Shown here: positions 38,301 through 51,200 of the stretch, piece by piece
Layout of the letters: each line of letters opens with the position of its first letter
How positions within the stretch are numbered: the first letter of the stretch is position 1
Assembly: GCA_035041965.1 (NCBI GenBank)
Contig: JAPYMA010002587.1
Span: forward strand, 1-64,000
Origin: Anisakis pegreffii
Taxonomy: Eukaryota > Nematoda > Chromadorea > Rhabditida > Anisakidae
Direction of reading: 5' to 3'
DNA: 64,000 bases
Made by a program: the position numbers and the translations under genes
The notes under the pieces: model-generated
The model's database searches: none
What the model was told of the DNA's origin: nothing
What the model saw: the letters and a program-made list of their open reading frames with translations, nothing else

Positions 38301-41300
38301 AATCAACAATACTGCTAGTATTTTGTGCTTAAAACGAGCCAATCACTTCACTCGTTCATTATTCTATTTTGAGAGATATTCATCCTATTTATTTGACCTC
38401 ATCAATTCGCTCAATCAGAACTTAAAGACAAAAAATATTTTTATGAGCAATATTGTCTCTTTTAAAAGTTTATGGATGTTACTTTCATGAAATGTTATTG
38501 GTGTTTTTTTGAATTTAATTTGAGTGTAACATTACTGAATCACTTCAGCTCATAGACAATCTAACCTATTCCACTTAGGATAAAACAAAACTGATCGATG
38601 AAGGAATTCCATTCAGATAATATAAATTCACTCGTATAAAGGCAAATTAATTGAATAAAAAATTCAACGATCAAATGAATGAATCAATGCACAAATCACT
38701 AACGCATCAATCGTGAATCGATTCAATTGAATGGTTACTACAGGCGGTGGTTCTTTGACTGTAAGGCACTTCTCCGAGAAGCCGGCATGGCCACATTCAC
38801 ATTTATAATCCGATAATCTAAACAACAACGAATAACTTCAATTCATTCCAAACATACATCTCTCCAGCATCAACACTGAATTTATTCACTGACTGAGCGC
38901 TATAAAATTGATCTAACTAAGCGATAACATAACGAACAGAATTTTTTCAACAATGATACATTTTTTCAATGCAATTATTGATAGCTTACTACTAACAAAA
39001 ATAAGTAAATAGACAGAAAGAAATGGATTTCAAAAGAAATATTTTAACAGAAATAATTTTCAACAATGCAATTTTCAATAGCTTATTACCAAACTATCGC
39101 ATTTACTAATTCCTTTTTCACTACATGTAATCTAGAACCCCTCCAATCAGAGTCAACTCACAACTCATCCAAAAGGGGTCTGCAGCCGCAAACCACCCGA
39201 AACAGATTATGAGAATCACAAAAATCATCGAAACGAAGGAATATGAGAAAAATGAACAAATGAAAATGAAACTCACTGTTCAGGAGCAAAGCACGTTTCG
39301 ATCGCTTTCGAGAGCGATTTGACTTTATCGATCACCAAACACAGTGGATTGAACGGTAACTCAGAGTGACGAGCCATTCCACACTTCTTACACGATATTG
39401 TTTGTCTTATTACACCCTTCGAAATAATATTTTACGTTTTATCAAATACCTTCATTATCAACTCTGCCACATCAATTACGAATCATCAGCAATCACTTCA
39501 ACGAATTTCAATCTTTGACATATCACTCTTTCCGAATGTCAACTATCGATCAACACTCAATTTCCTTTCAAATTCTGTGAATTCAGTTTGAACTTATTGA
39601 TCAAAACCAGAATAAAACAATGAAGAGACAGATAATTAAAAGTAAAATGACAATCAACAGAAGAATACTACCAACTTTGAAACGGTTCATTATAGCGTTC
39701 TTGACATTCTTCCATTCGTCTCGATAACTCAACAACTTCTCCATCTTCCCGAACAAAAGAATCTGAAACTCGAGCGCATCATGTTGCTCATCATCCAGTT
39801 TCAACAAATTCGCCAACGCCTCCGCACTTGTGTCCTCCTGTAAATTAATTCAAAACAATGTTCAATTCAACAACATTTCACACAACAAAACTCCATCGAA
39901 AAGCTCACACAGTAATCAATTACAAACTGAAATCACTGCCAATTAAATTTGGTTGGTAACACTTACGTATGGCGTAATTTGCAGTGTGACGAACAACTTC
40001 TGAATGCATAACATCAACTCCTCAACGTTGATTTTCTCACATTCCGGTTTAATGAAATTTTCGACTGGGCGCCATTCATAAATAAATTTACGAAAGACTG
40101 GATCACTGAAGAATATCTGAAATGATGCATTCGGCACGATCACAAATGAACTCTTCTTAAATGGCATTCATTAAAGAGATTTATAGTAATCGACGCATCC
40201 ATTCCGAACTGCACACTACTTAACCGCTGAGCAATCCTTCGCACTCACCAATCAGTTGAACGACTTTCTATTCACACTAAACAACTTATGAATTACGGGC
40301 AAACAGAATTTGAACTCAATGAGCTTGATGCATGCAATGAAATCTTTTGAATAAAATTCACTTGATCAATTTCTGTTGCTTATGCAAACTAGAATATGAT
40401 ATTGCAATAAAGACATCATTCACGAAGTGATTATTCACTAATAATCACCCAACCTGCAAAAAGCTATTCAAATAGCATGAATTGCCCAAATTCACCAGAC
40501 CGCATGGTTTCGTTGACACTTCTCGTCGACTACTCGATTTTTCACTTGATTTCCCCTCTTTCACCATTTTCTGCACCAATTTATCCCACTTCTCGGAGCC
40601 CAAACGCTCCAAGCAATACGGATTGTCACGACAATTTTTTGTCCTGTACGATAAAATGCATTGAACAATTCTGCATTTTATATTTCAACACCTTCTGGCT
40701 GTTATGCGGATGAGCTATTGCTGAGCAGTTTCATTCGATTCAATTGCAATCAACCAACTTCGAATACATGAACACTATTTTTCAAATTTATTTCTCACAT
40801 TTCAATTCCCACGTAGATTTTTTTTCATATCGACTGAACGCTGGGCGTATTTTTAAGGAATAAAAAATTTTCGATGTATAATTGAGTTCAGAGAAGAACG
40901 AACTATTCATGGATTATTGCATTGAAGTTAAACATCTGATAACGTGATGATGTTAACTGGGTTCATGATGCTGCGTATCATTTGATAATTCGATTCATTG
41001 TTACAATTCAAACTGCCTTACTCTACATTATTGTCTAGTTCACAAACTGTTCCATCTTCAGCTCACTTTTTCGAGTTTCATTTTGCTAGAGATTGGGATT
41101 CTATGGAACTCATAAATTATAGCAGAAATATCGGTTTGGCCTTGGAAATGAAGTTAACCTTGGATTTGGAACACAGTGCAGAAAGCATTGTGATTTGTGC
41201 AGCATGTACAACTTCCATAACGCTTTATGATCCAATTTGTCCGGTATATCGTACTCTTCTACCGGCTGAAATATTGTGTGATTTATAATTTTGAACATTA

Positions 41301-42121
41301 CTTTCTTCATGGACCATCTAAACATTGTACTGTGACTTCTTTCAACATCATGCCATTGATTTGCAACCCATCCCCATTGACTGCTTTTGTCTTTTCAACT
41401 CTTCATGAATCTATTACAAATTCCATTGCATTGGTACAATCGGATTCTGTAATTAAGACCTCTCTAAATAATTCTCAAAAATTTGAAGAATATCAACGAT
41501 CTACTCGAATACAATAGCTTTTTTCAACGAATGTTGATCTTCTATTGACGGCAGGTTGAACACAATGTTCATTCGTTTATGATCAATTTGATAAACCATC
41601 ACTATTTTCTATCTGATCTACGCACCACTCACGTGTAAAAAGAGGTAATCTTTATGATCATCTATCACTACAACTCATCGCCGTGTTACTGGCACTCTTG
41701 GCTCTATTGTTCATTGTTCGTTTTCTTTCGAGTGGTTTGGTTGCCTTACGAGTTGTTTTTACGAATAGCATATTGCCGTTCTTTATGTTACTGCTACCAT
41801 TTCTACTATTATGTACTTGCATTACTTATATTTATTCACCACACTGTCAGTCATTCCACTGAACTCTTTTCTACTATTATCATGCGAAGAAAAACACTAG
41901 CATTGTTATTTTTATTGATATTCATTAAGGAATCAAGTTTAAGACTATGAATACTTGGTTGTGTTGCTGACGGTGAGTGATATTTTCATCTTCTGAGTAT
42001 TTCTAGATCGCGCATCGAAACAAAAGAACAAAAATTTGGCATAAAAAATTTCGAAACTTACTCTTCGACGACTCCAAGGCGTGCCACGACGCCTTGGACC
42101 AGCAGAAATTGTGCGTTTCAT
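29321..42121 (-). CDS. usp-48: Ubiquitin C-terminal hydrolase USP48 (about 30 exons)
   Basis: Exons include 42121-42062 (MKRTISAGPRRRGTPWSRRR), 41265-41159, 40643-40454, 40116-39967, 39837-39676, 39416-39277, 38817-38704, 38239-38059, 37825-37658, 37319-37206, 36928-36806, 36646-36548, 36195-36002, 35716-35603, 35320-35155, 34820-34644, 34428-34294, 33795-33682, 33451-33367, 33292-33051, 32824-32596, 32241-32084, 31878-31818, 31734-31670, about 31340-31234, 31113-31023, 30909-30809, 30379-30164, 29756-29646 and 29467-29321; about 1,370 residues (human about 1,035). USP48 is a nuclear deubiquitinase. Cys box GLVNLGNSCYLNSFLQ, QDAxEF-like EQHDALEF, zinc knuckle CKKC/CECG, His box NADCGHYYDLI with WFTYNDA. 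DUSP-like modules follow (CNHG...CMEC, CYWVSVRSLQQYRR), then acidic Ser/Asn-rich linkers, a polyQ run and a C-terminal ubiquitin-like domain ending GFADTALSHD. The junction between 31670 and 31340 is unresolved. Confidence 0.92.
30230..30256 (-). repeat. CAG/CTG trinucleotide run encoding polyglutamine in USP48
   Basis: Seven consecutive Gln codons (THQQQQQQQLSP) lie in the linker before the C-terminal ubiquitin-like domain. This is a likely length-polymorphic site. Confidence 0.9.
30420..30566. mobile_element. GGGGAC-rich MITE family, copy 2 (best copy, in USP48 intron)
   Basis: A 147-bp element bounded by inverted repeats ACTAGTGTGTTACG and ACTAGTGTGTTGCG (14 bp, one mismatch) and flanked on both sides by the direct repeat TGAA. 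The interior has repeated TCCCCGACT/AGTCGGGGA motifs. Homologous copies lie at 14501-14628 and 50385-50505. It sits about 40 bp upstream (in transcript sense) of the USP48 exon 30379-30164, and the minus-strand frame stays open from the element into that exon. Confidence 0.85.
34960..35135. repeat. Long AAT/AAAT microsatellite in USP48 intron
   Basis: About 175 bp made almost entirely of ATAATAATAA, AATTTAAATA and similar units, immediately downstream (transcript sense) of the exon ending at 35155. Confidence 0.9.
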
Positions 42122-43139
42122 CGACAGTTGAAACTATGCCGGTGAAATGCACAAAGCTGAACGCTGCCGTCACTATAAGGACAAATGCTGATGAATCACT
42201 AATATAAAGCACACTCGTTCTTAACGATCCAATCCGTTGATAACACTGTCTAAATTATTGTCGTTTAAGCATTTTAGAATTATAAGAGCAATGATAGAAT
42301 AACGATAGCCGTCCGTTGCGATGAACACTTCACAGGAATGAATCAAAACACCAGTCGTTTTTTGCAACATTCATTAAAATACAAAATCAATACAGTGAAC
42401 AAAATTAATTGGAATGAGATGCAAACGTTCGATTCGAAACAATAATACAAGCATTCATTCTCTCGATAAAGCTTAAATCAGCGTCGTCACACCTCAAAAG
42501 TTTTGCATTTCACGTGAACGTTAGCCTTCTTGCTCAATCCGAGAATGACAACGCTCTAAACGTTTAAACGTGCTCTGAACATTATCATTAAATCTGTAAA
42601 ATAATTGCTACACTACGATGAATGCACTGAAGTAAAATGTGAGACGAGGAGCGATCATTTCAGTGTCTGCAATGAAATGAACGTAGAAATAAGCTATTCC
42701 GATCCCCAACCATGACCAGGTATAAAATTCTAATTAAGCAATGCATGAAGCTTTCGAATAAAGCATTAAGCTAATTAAATGGCGCGACTCAAACATTTCT
42801 ACTAGCCTTTTCGCCAAACGAACTTCCTCATTTCCGTTGGCAACTAGATCATTAGCAACTGGATCAATGTTTTAAAAGGTCTACGACAATTTGGTCCGTG
42901 ACAAGGAGCAACTCCGACAATTTGCGCGTGCCTCGTCATTTCTAAAGCAGTTTAGACTTCTCTCCGACGTCGGTCACTCATTTTTGAAGCCAACAGGAGA
43001 TTGATTATTTCGAAAGAAGTTAATTGTAAGCATCTACCCCCTAGATCCTTCGAAATCAGAAAATATCAGTGTTAAAGCTTTACTCGTTTCTTTTGAAGTG
43101 ATCACGTAAGCTGGTTTCTGGTATCAGTTAATCTACACA
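42122..43139. promoter_or_regulatory. Divergent promoter region of USP48 and snrp-27
   Basis: About 1 kb separates the two start codons, which face away from each other. No coding exon is seen. TATCAG at 43123-43128, 11 bp before the snrp-27 ATG, could serve as a trans-splice acceptor. No TATA box or other defined element could be pinned down. Confidence 0.4.
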
Positions 43140-44553
43140 ATGGCCCGTGATCGCAGTCGAAGTCGAGGTTGGTGTGGTTTTGAATTATTCATTCGTTGCA
43201 TACTTATTGTGTTCTGCTGAATGCATAATCACGAGAGTTATACTCGTGGAACTTGAAATAAGGAAGCGGGCAAATCTCGATATTTGTTTTCGTTGCAGCT
43301 TTTCATAGCACCTAGTTGGCAGTAATCTTAATTAAGGATTGTTTCTACTAGCTGCTCCTTTAAGAAGTGGAATAACCTGAGGTTTCAGGGGCTCGTTCGG
43401 AATACACGTTCAGCTAGAGCAATTTACCATTCTTGTTTTCATTCGTTGTTGTGTTCACGAATTTCCTCACTCGGTTGCCTAAGTATACTTCAAACTGTTG
43501 ATGACTAATGCTGTTCGGTTAAAATTTATCGCTGATCATGGTTTGCTTAAGAACGTGATCGTGATAGACGTCGCAGGTCACGCTCTCGTTCCACTGGCAG
43601 ATCTCGAGGGGTTACGACCTCCGATCGTGACAAGGACACTCGGAGCAGACGTCGCAGTCAGGTTCATTTCCTTATGATTTGTTTTATTCACCCAGTTTTA
43701 AACGATTAATTATTCTAACGATGCTGTTCGTTAAAATGATGATTAAGTAACTGATGTGCAGGAAAGACGTCGCTCGCGAAGTCCAGTGGAACGCAGAAGA
43801 AGCCGAAGTAGGAGTCGTGAACGGAGAGACGATGCGAGACGGCGGGATCTCGAAGAAAGGAACAGGAGGTTGTGCAGTGCTTTTGTTTGATTCGTTCACG
43901 TGTTAATATTTTCATTTCGATTTGTTTTTTGCTTATGATAACCTTCTTTAAAGAAGTATTCTTTAGAGAACTCGGTGATTTTTGTTAATGGTTCAAAATG
44001 AAAGGAAGTGTGATTTGTATTTTTGACATTTCAGTTCCCGTGATGATCATGATCGACGTGATGAGAAACGTCCGAAGAGAGATAAAGAACGTGAGTTGTT
44101 TGGGCAGTGGCCATTTCATTTCACGTTTACTTATTTGACTAGGGCACTTGTAACATTAACGTACGTATTTTCAGCTGAAGTTCTTGACGTTGACTCATTG
44201 AAAGGTGCCGATAAAGAAATAGCAAAAATGATGGGATTTGTCAGTTTCAGCACGACAAAAAATAAAAAGGTTATCCCTTATTACCGTCATTGTCATTATT
44301 ATTGTGATATCTCTGCATCACTTATCAACAAAGATGCCAATGTGTTCGTAAAACTTCATCACGGCACATTCAGTGATTTATTGGACAGATATAAGTATAT
44401 TAAGCAGTTGAACTGTCGATTGGAGCAATGAATGAATAATTTCAGGTGACAGGTAATACAGATGGAGTTGTGATGATCAATAAACCAAGAAGATACCGTC
44501 AATACATGAATCGTAAAGGAGGTTTCAACAGACCGCTGGATTATGTGGCATGA
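43140..44553 (+). CDS. snrp-27: U4/U6.U5 tri-snRNP protein SNRNP27 (6 exons)
   Basis: Exons 43140-43167, 43552-43661, 43762-43868, 44035-44090, 44175-44269 and 44446-44553 join in frame to 167 residues (human 155). The protein is a spliceosomal tri-snRNP component acting before activation. The N-terminal two-thirds is an RS/RD/RE-rich domain ([20 protein letters not shown], then [20 protein letters not shown]). The C-terminal third is the conserved SNRNP27 domain: [15 protein letters not shown], then [19 protein letters not shown] at the very end. In C. elegans a mutation at the methionine of this C-terminal block changes 5' splice-site choice, and that methionine is present here. The start is the first ATG, followed by the typical R/S/D-rich head. 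Confidence 0.96.
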
Positions 44554-45217
44554 AATGTTCACTTCTTTTGCATACTTATTGGTTCATTGATCTGGATCTT
44601 ATTCGTTCATTGGAAGTTTCGTTTGACATCATACTTATTGTTTCATTTGTTTATTTTGAGACATTGATGCGGAGAATATCTCAGCTGAGAAATTTTAAAA
44701 AAGTTTCGTGTTCGTGCTTTATGTTCGGATGTATTGTTATCATGTTTGGTATGGATGTATTTGTATATAACATTGTTATCGATGATATGTCGTGTTTTTA
44801 GTTATGTTCCGTTAATTAAGATATGTTCATGTAGTAAAACAGTATGCTCATTGGAAGTATTCGGCAGCAAATCAACAGTCATTTTATGATTTGTTTGTAC
44901 CCAGGCAAACGTCCTTAATGAATCACTTTATCAATGTGAATAGAATCTGTTAGATTGGATCGAGGAGTTAAACTCGGAACTGAACGAAATGTAGATCATT
45001 TGAGTCAAATGTTTTATGATGTACGTCTTATTATGGAGTAATTGCTCCTTGACGTGTCGTTTGAATTGTTCACATCATGAAGTGATGGAATATCACTGAA
45101 GTTGTTTATCAATAGAGTTATCGTATCATTTTAACAAATGACACAACGCTCTATAATCACAACAGAAGTGACTGTACTCAAGTATCATATAATCGAGCAC
45201 AGGTGAACGTGAAAGCA
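44554..45217. other. 3' intergenic space between convergent snrp-27 and channel gene
   Basis: The 664 bp contain an open frame on the plus strand (44550-44801) without known motifs or splice support. I treat the region as 3' UTRs and spacer. Confidence 0.5.
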
Positions 45218-48200
45218 CTACCGTCGACTTGCAAACAGAGGATCGTTCAGTAAATAATAGCCCCAATACGCAAGGTTCCACAAAATGAATGCCAACGGGA
45301 ATATATAACGACAGCTTTTGTCGATTGATAGTGCGACGTGTGAATATTTGTTGGCCAACTGAAAATGCCAATGAGACATTTTTGGTGATTGTTTGGCGAG
45401 ATTAATTCTCATCAAAATATCACTGAAGATTTTTCTGAACTGACTGGTTATTTTGACTACGATAGTTGCTCGTGTCTATTAGTTTTCTGTGCATTTTAGG
45501 TAGTTCCATTTGCAGCCTATTATGTAATTTTCTTAGTTGCGGCTTTCCCTCTCCATCGGTAAATTACCCTTGCATCTGATCAAACAAGAGATTGTTGGGT
45601 GTTATGATATATTAGAATGTGCCGTTAATTTCAGACTGATATTTGAAAAATTAGTTCGACGAAGTGGTTGATGACATAGGTATAATAAACAATAGTGACC
45701 TGTGCATGGTATTCAGCGAGGATCAACTCAGGCTCTTTAAAGATACCATCCAATAGAAGTTGACGTAATGTTGCGCTATTCTCAAGTCTTTTCATACTTC
45801 GATCGCTCAGTTTATTTGCTTCCGCATTTTGAGGTTCTGTATCTGAAATATTCCATAGAATTATTAATCTCCATACAAACTTACGCCATATTCACAATCG
45901 GATAAAAATTAAAAATCTGATGGAAATATGCAATAAATTACAGTGAATGGGAATTTTTAAAGAAATCTTACAGTGAATATCGTGAAATGAATGAGGGAAA
46001 CCACCTCTTGTCGTTGAATGAACTTAAATGAAATGAAATCCTAAAATCTTAGATGAACTGAGGGAAACCATTCGATAGAGGTGATCCTCCCACTCAATAC
46101 CAAATACCGACTGGTTAGTGTCCTTGTAGAGAGGAATTTCACTGTTAGGTGGAAACCTCAAGACTAATTTTTCGTATCAACCTCCGCTCCATAGCAACAG
46201 TGTTGATATGCAAGTACTCGTGACATTTTATCGAGAGTACTTTTGAACAGAACAATTTGAATTACAAATTATCAACAACAATAAATACTGTTCACCAGAG
46301 ATGAGCACTTTCGCTATCACTACACCTAGTACTCCCGCTATCGCTACCGAATCGTTGTTTGGCCAGTGGCAAATTAATGGTTCCGTTATTGCACCGATAG
46401 CGGGAGTGCGCATCTCTTTCTGAATGTGAAGAACCTTTAATGTAAGCTTCGTAGATATTGTTCAATAGGAGCAAACGATCTGCTGCATCATCCACTGATA
46501 TCACATTCGAATCAGCTTTCACATGACTAGCACTTGCTCGTTTCTTATCTTTGCATTTCAATTTTTCCAATAGTTCACGATTTATTTGATGTAGACCATA
46601 AATTGGCATCGCGGCAGTCGAATAATTGATTTGTCCTGAATGATTTCATTATATTTACTCTCCTGAACTCTTCCAGAATTCATTCCGACAATTATTAAGG
46701 AATAATTTGTCTTCAAAGGATTATAAGTTCAACGATTTCGATCTAAGGGAAGTGGTTTGGTCATTCGATTCAATGCTTTTACGATGTGATCATTATGATG
46801 CGATGTTGTTGATGCATCTTATCAATTTCATTATGACAATATCACATGAATTTCATCACGATCATTTCATCCCATAAAATTACAACTATATTCATAGACA
46901 CCTAAATAATAACACTTCAAACTAGAAAAGTGATCGAGATGTTAAAAAATTTCTCAGAATCATGCAGAACAATTTCATAGCTAAGCCTCTCTCAAGCATC
47001 TATTTCTTTGTGAAGTCCTGTGTAGTTGAAAGGAAATTTTAGCAAAGATTCAACGTAATTAACATGATAAGTGCGCAAAATCGCCTTTCATACGAGTTTC
47101 CATCAATCAGCTGAATAAATGAATTATATTTCTTGATGATTTCGTAGGAATGATGCATGACTGTGCTCTTCACCCGAATTCTAAATTCTCATTCTTTGAT
47201 CGATTCTCAAAATATTTCTTATTCTTTTCAAGTACTGTTCAGGGTTTTCTTAATGTTGCGTCGTGTTGCTAATGTGATCCGTCTCGTTTAGCCGTCTATG
47301 GCGCATCTATATATCCTCATAACGACGTGGAACTTTACAAACATAAATCATATAAAGAGCAAGCACACTCTAGCAATATAGTTCTTGTATTCAAAGTCTT
47401 TACACTCATAAAGTCAAGCCATTTCACTGTACGATTATAAATGTCAACGATTACAAATATCAACCAACGCGTTTTATATTCATACTCAATGTTGATATTG
47501 AATGAAGTCGCAATTAACTGTTAACACGATCGCTATTTCAAGGGATTTCAATATTTCTTAAGAGATGACTTTGAGAAATGGCGCAATTAAAAAAACGAGA
47601 GTGTATTATGTGATCATATGACATCAACATCTTCGGTGTATCGAACAGCCGTCATTTTTATGAGTAAAGAATCGAGATGAGATGTTACCAGCTTTTTGTA
47701 AGTGTCGTGCAGATAGCTTATCATTTTTCTCCGATTTACGCATGTAACTGTTAACAACGGCGAATTGCAATAACGAACAAAATACGAAACACATACATGC
47801 TGAAAATACGTGCAGTGGCTTGGCTGATAACATTCCTGAGTGAATTAACATTCAAATTACAATTGCAAATTTCAAAACTTTCGATTGCAGTGTCTCGCCG
47901 AAAATATTAGTATTTCAGGAACTGATCGATATACTGATTGTGAGTAGATGAGATAAAGTTACTCGTGAAAAGTTTCCATACCTCCAAACCAATAGTCAAT
48001 CGCCTTTGCATAGCTCACTTGTGGTAATCCGTATCGCAGGCCATTACCCTTAAATTATGAACGTCGAGATATCATTTCAATAGAGTACACAATCAACTCA
48101 ACATGTATACATTACACTGATGCAACTCGCTCGAATTTATCACTGGTGATTACAAGGTAAAAGAACTAATCACCAGTGTAGTGAGTGAAAGCATTGTTGA

Positions 48201-51200
48201 AAAGCTGAGTGTCACTCGTGCTGGTACGGCCGAGCGATCGATCCAAAACGATACCCACGATATGATGACGATTAGGGATGTTGGTATGTAACTTTGCACT
48301 AATGTAAAGCCAAGACTGCGTTCCAGACGAATAGTTGCCACTAAGCAACTGAATTTGTCTGCAATTCACAAGCATGGATCTCCGAGAAATCGTTGCGTTT
48401 GATCGGTTAGCGAATAATCAGTTAGTGGAATGAATGACCATTGGTTGAGTGGAAAGCCACCATTTCAAATGAAATGCTATCAGTGGAGATTCGAACATAA
48501 GCCTCAATTATTTGAATGCGGAACTGTCATATGCTTGAAGAGCATTGAAAAAATTTACGTCTGAGAACGAGTCGAATTGAAATAACACCTAATTAGTAAC
48601 CATTTAGGAAGAAAAAATGACCATTTGAAAGAGAACATAAATCGAATGATTATATTTGTACACGTTTAAATTTAGATTTTGATTGTTTACTATCAATCGT
48701 TGATTCTTTCATTTGGAGATTATTCATAAGTTTGCAAAGTCAATCATCTAAATAGCAAAAAATCTTAACAAAGAAAAAATATGACAACGATGGAATAACT
48801 GAACCAATCATTGAAACGCTACCAATTCGATACGAATGCTCCATTACCGCATACCGATAAGTTCCATTACAATAATTAGGCGAGACTGATGCAATTCGAT
48901 ATTCGGGAAGACTTATTGCTGGATTGTACCTGATTGCGTCACTTTTAAACCATGACACATTCACTAGTGCAGCGACATAGGCGTCTTTAAAGGACCACAT
49001 GATCAGTCACAAGCGAACTAATTTGAAACAGAGTGATAACTTACAGCTGAGAATGCGTATGTGACAGTTTTGTATATCCATTGGATAGTTTTTCAGGTTC
49101 AAATTACATGCGACAGTGAGCGTAACTCTGCAAACAACGAGAGAGAGCCGTTTGATCTTATCATGATCATTATTGGTAATGATGTCCCGTTGATTTGACT
49201 CGTATGAAATCGTTAGTTACGAGTGATTATTAGTTAACTCTTCGAAACGAAGATTTTCGCTATTTCCAATGTATTTTTTCAGATTCTACACAGTTTCAAG
49301 TTCTTTTAGGCTTTTATTCCTAATATAATATCTTTTATCAGGTTGTATCCATGTTAAGACAGGTAAATATTTGATAATTTGAAAAACCTGCACGAATATG
49401 AAATCGTTCCATCGCTTGCGATGAAAATGTTAAAGTTAGGTACCATAACATCATGGAAATGTGCACTCTTTGCATTCGCAAAATATAAGTCTGGCAACCT
49501 GGAAAAATAATTATTCTGGGAGTCAAATACATCAAATTCTAAATTCAAAATTTTCAACGCAGAAAATTTCCAAACCAAGTTTTGTCTGCATATTCAAGGT
49601 GTTGAATTTGAGACAGAACTCTCTTATGATTGAGACGAATGAGTGGAGATAACTTGAGCAAGTACAGAAAGTATTTAATTGGTGGAAAAACTAGGAAATG
49701 AGAAAGTTTTTTGATTTCATTCACTGCTGAAAAAGTTGCTCAAAAAACTAATGCACTCGATGTTATCACTCGATCGATTTCTACTGTTCTGTAATTAAGT
49801 GCAACAGCAAAAGAATGAAACATACCACATTTTATTTCTGACTGAATTATCATTCAGCATGATGTGTCGATTACGAGAATGGTTCAGTGATGGATCTCTC
49901 CAACTCAAATACATATACATGTCAGCATCGAACGTCTTCAAACATATTCTCATCAGATTCATCCGTTTTTTTAATGTCATTGGCATATTGCTTGCCAGAA
50001 CATTTGAGTTCATTCTTGAACGAATTTAATCGGTTTCATTCACTTTCCGTTTCACATTAGCTTATTTGGATACCCAAGAAAGTGTTCACGATGTTTAAAT
50101 GGATGATTTCAATCAATTAGGATTCCCTCTGAGCAACACGATGATCGGTCAGTATTCGTGGTCACAACTCTATATCGAGGTTTTGCGAACATGTGTGAAT
50201 TGTAAATACTGGGTGGATATTGGGTACACTCTGAAGTTTTCACATCGTGCTGCAGGTATCCTTACTATGATCTTTCATCATTCTGTGTGACGATACTATT
50301 CGGGATAAAATTTCATTACGTGATTAATATTTGTTACTGCTGTTTGCATGATCATAGCACTCATGTCTAGTTGATATTAGTATGTTATGGGGATCCCGTC
50401 CCTGATTCCTCGCCACCGGCTGTTTTCGAGCCAATTGTATTTTTGGGGTCCCCACTGCAAAGATTCGTCGCCGACTTTTTTTTCCGTCCGAGCAAGACCA
50501 CTTATTACAGTATATTTGCTCTAGTACTGATCAGTAACAGATAGTCGCTGTCCATCTATCTCATTGTTCCAAACGAGAAGGCAATATAGTGTAGGGAATG
50601 AGAAGACGCCATCAAAAAGAGTCAAAAAAGCTGATGCAAATAGTCGATTGAAAGAATGGAAATTTAAGTTTTGATTTTGAAAAGAGTAAGGTTGAAACGA
50701 GAGAAGTCATGAAGAGAATGAGAGGAACGATAAAACTTCATCAAATAATGAGGAGATATGCTGTAGAATCACCATTAATATTTTAACATTCAAGAATTTA
50801 ATGCAGTCGTTGAGCAGTAAATCCACGAATTACAACTTTCTAAATTTTATGATTCAGTGTTCGATTATAAAAAGTGACGTTTTGAATTTACGATTTTAAC
50901 AACTAGCGAATTTTAGATACCACAATAACCAAGACGTTGAACTTGCGCTGCTTTGGGAATTCGTCACAATCTAAACTCTGGATTCCAGTATTCTAGGTTC
51001 TCTTCCAATGCTCACAAAATACTGATTATGAGTTTAGAATCAGAAAATAAAATTCCCATGTGCTGAAAAATTGAACAACTCCTTATCAAGTTTTATGCTA
51101 ATCGCAAAATTTGCGAATGATTTTTTCGAATAGGAATTGTTCACGAACCATTTGGGTCTCTTGAAAATTGCCAATACTTTCGACGTAAAAACCGATGTGA

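Noticed and set aside
41654..41950. 98-codon hydrophobic plus-strand frame
   Set aside because: It lies in USP48 intron 1. The hydrophobicity is expected from T-rich DNA and there is no supporting structure.
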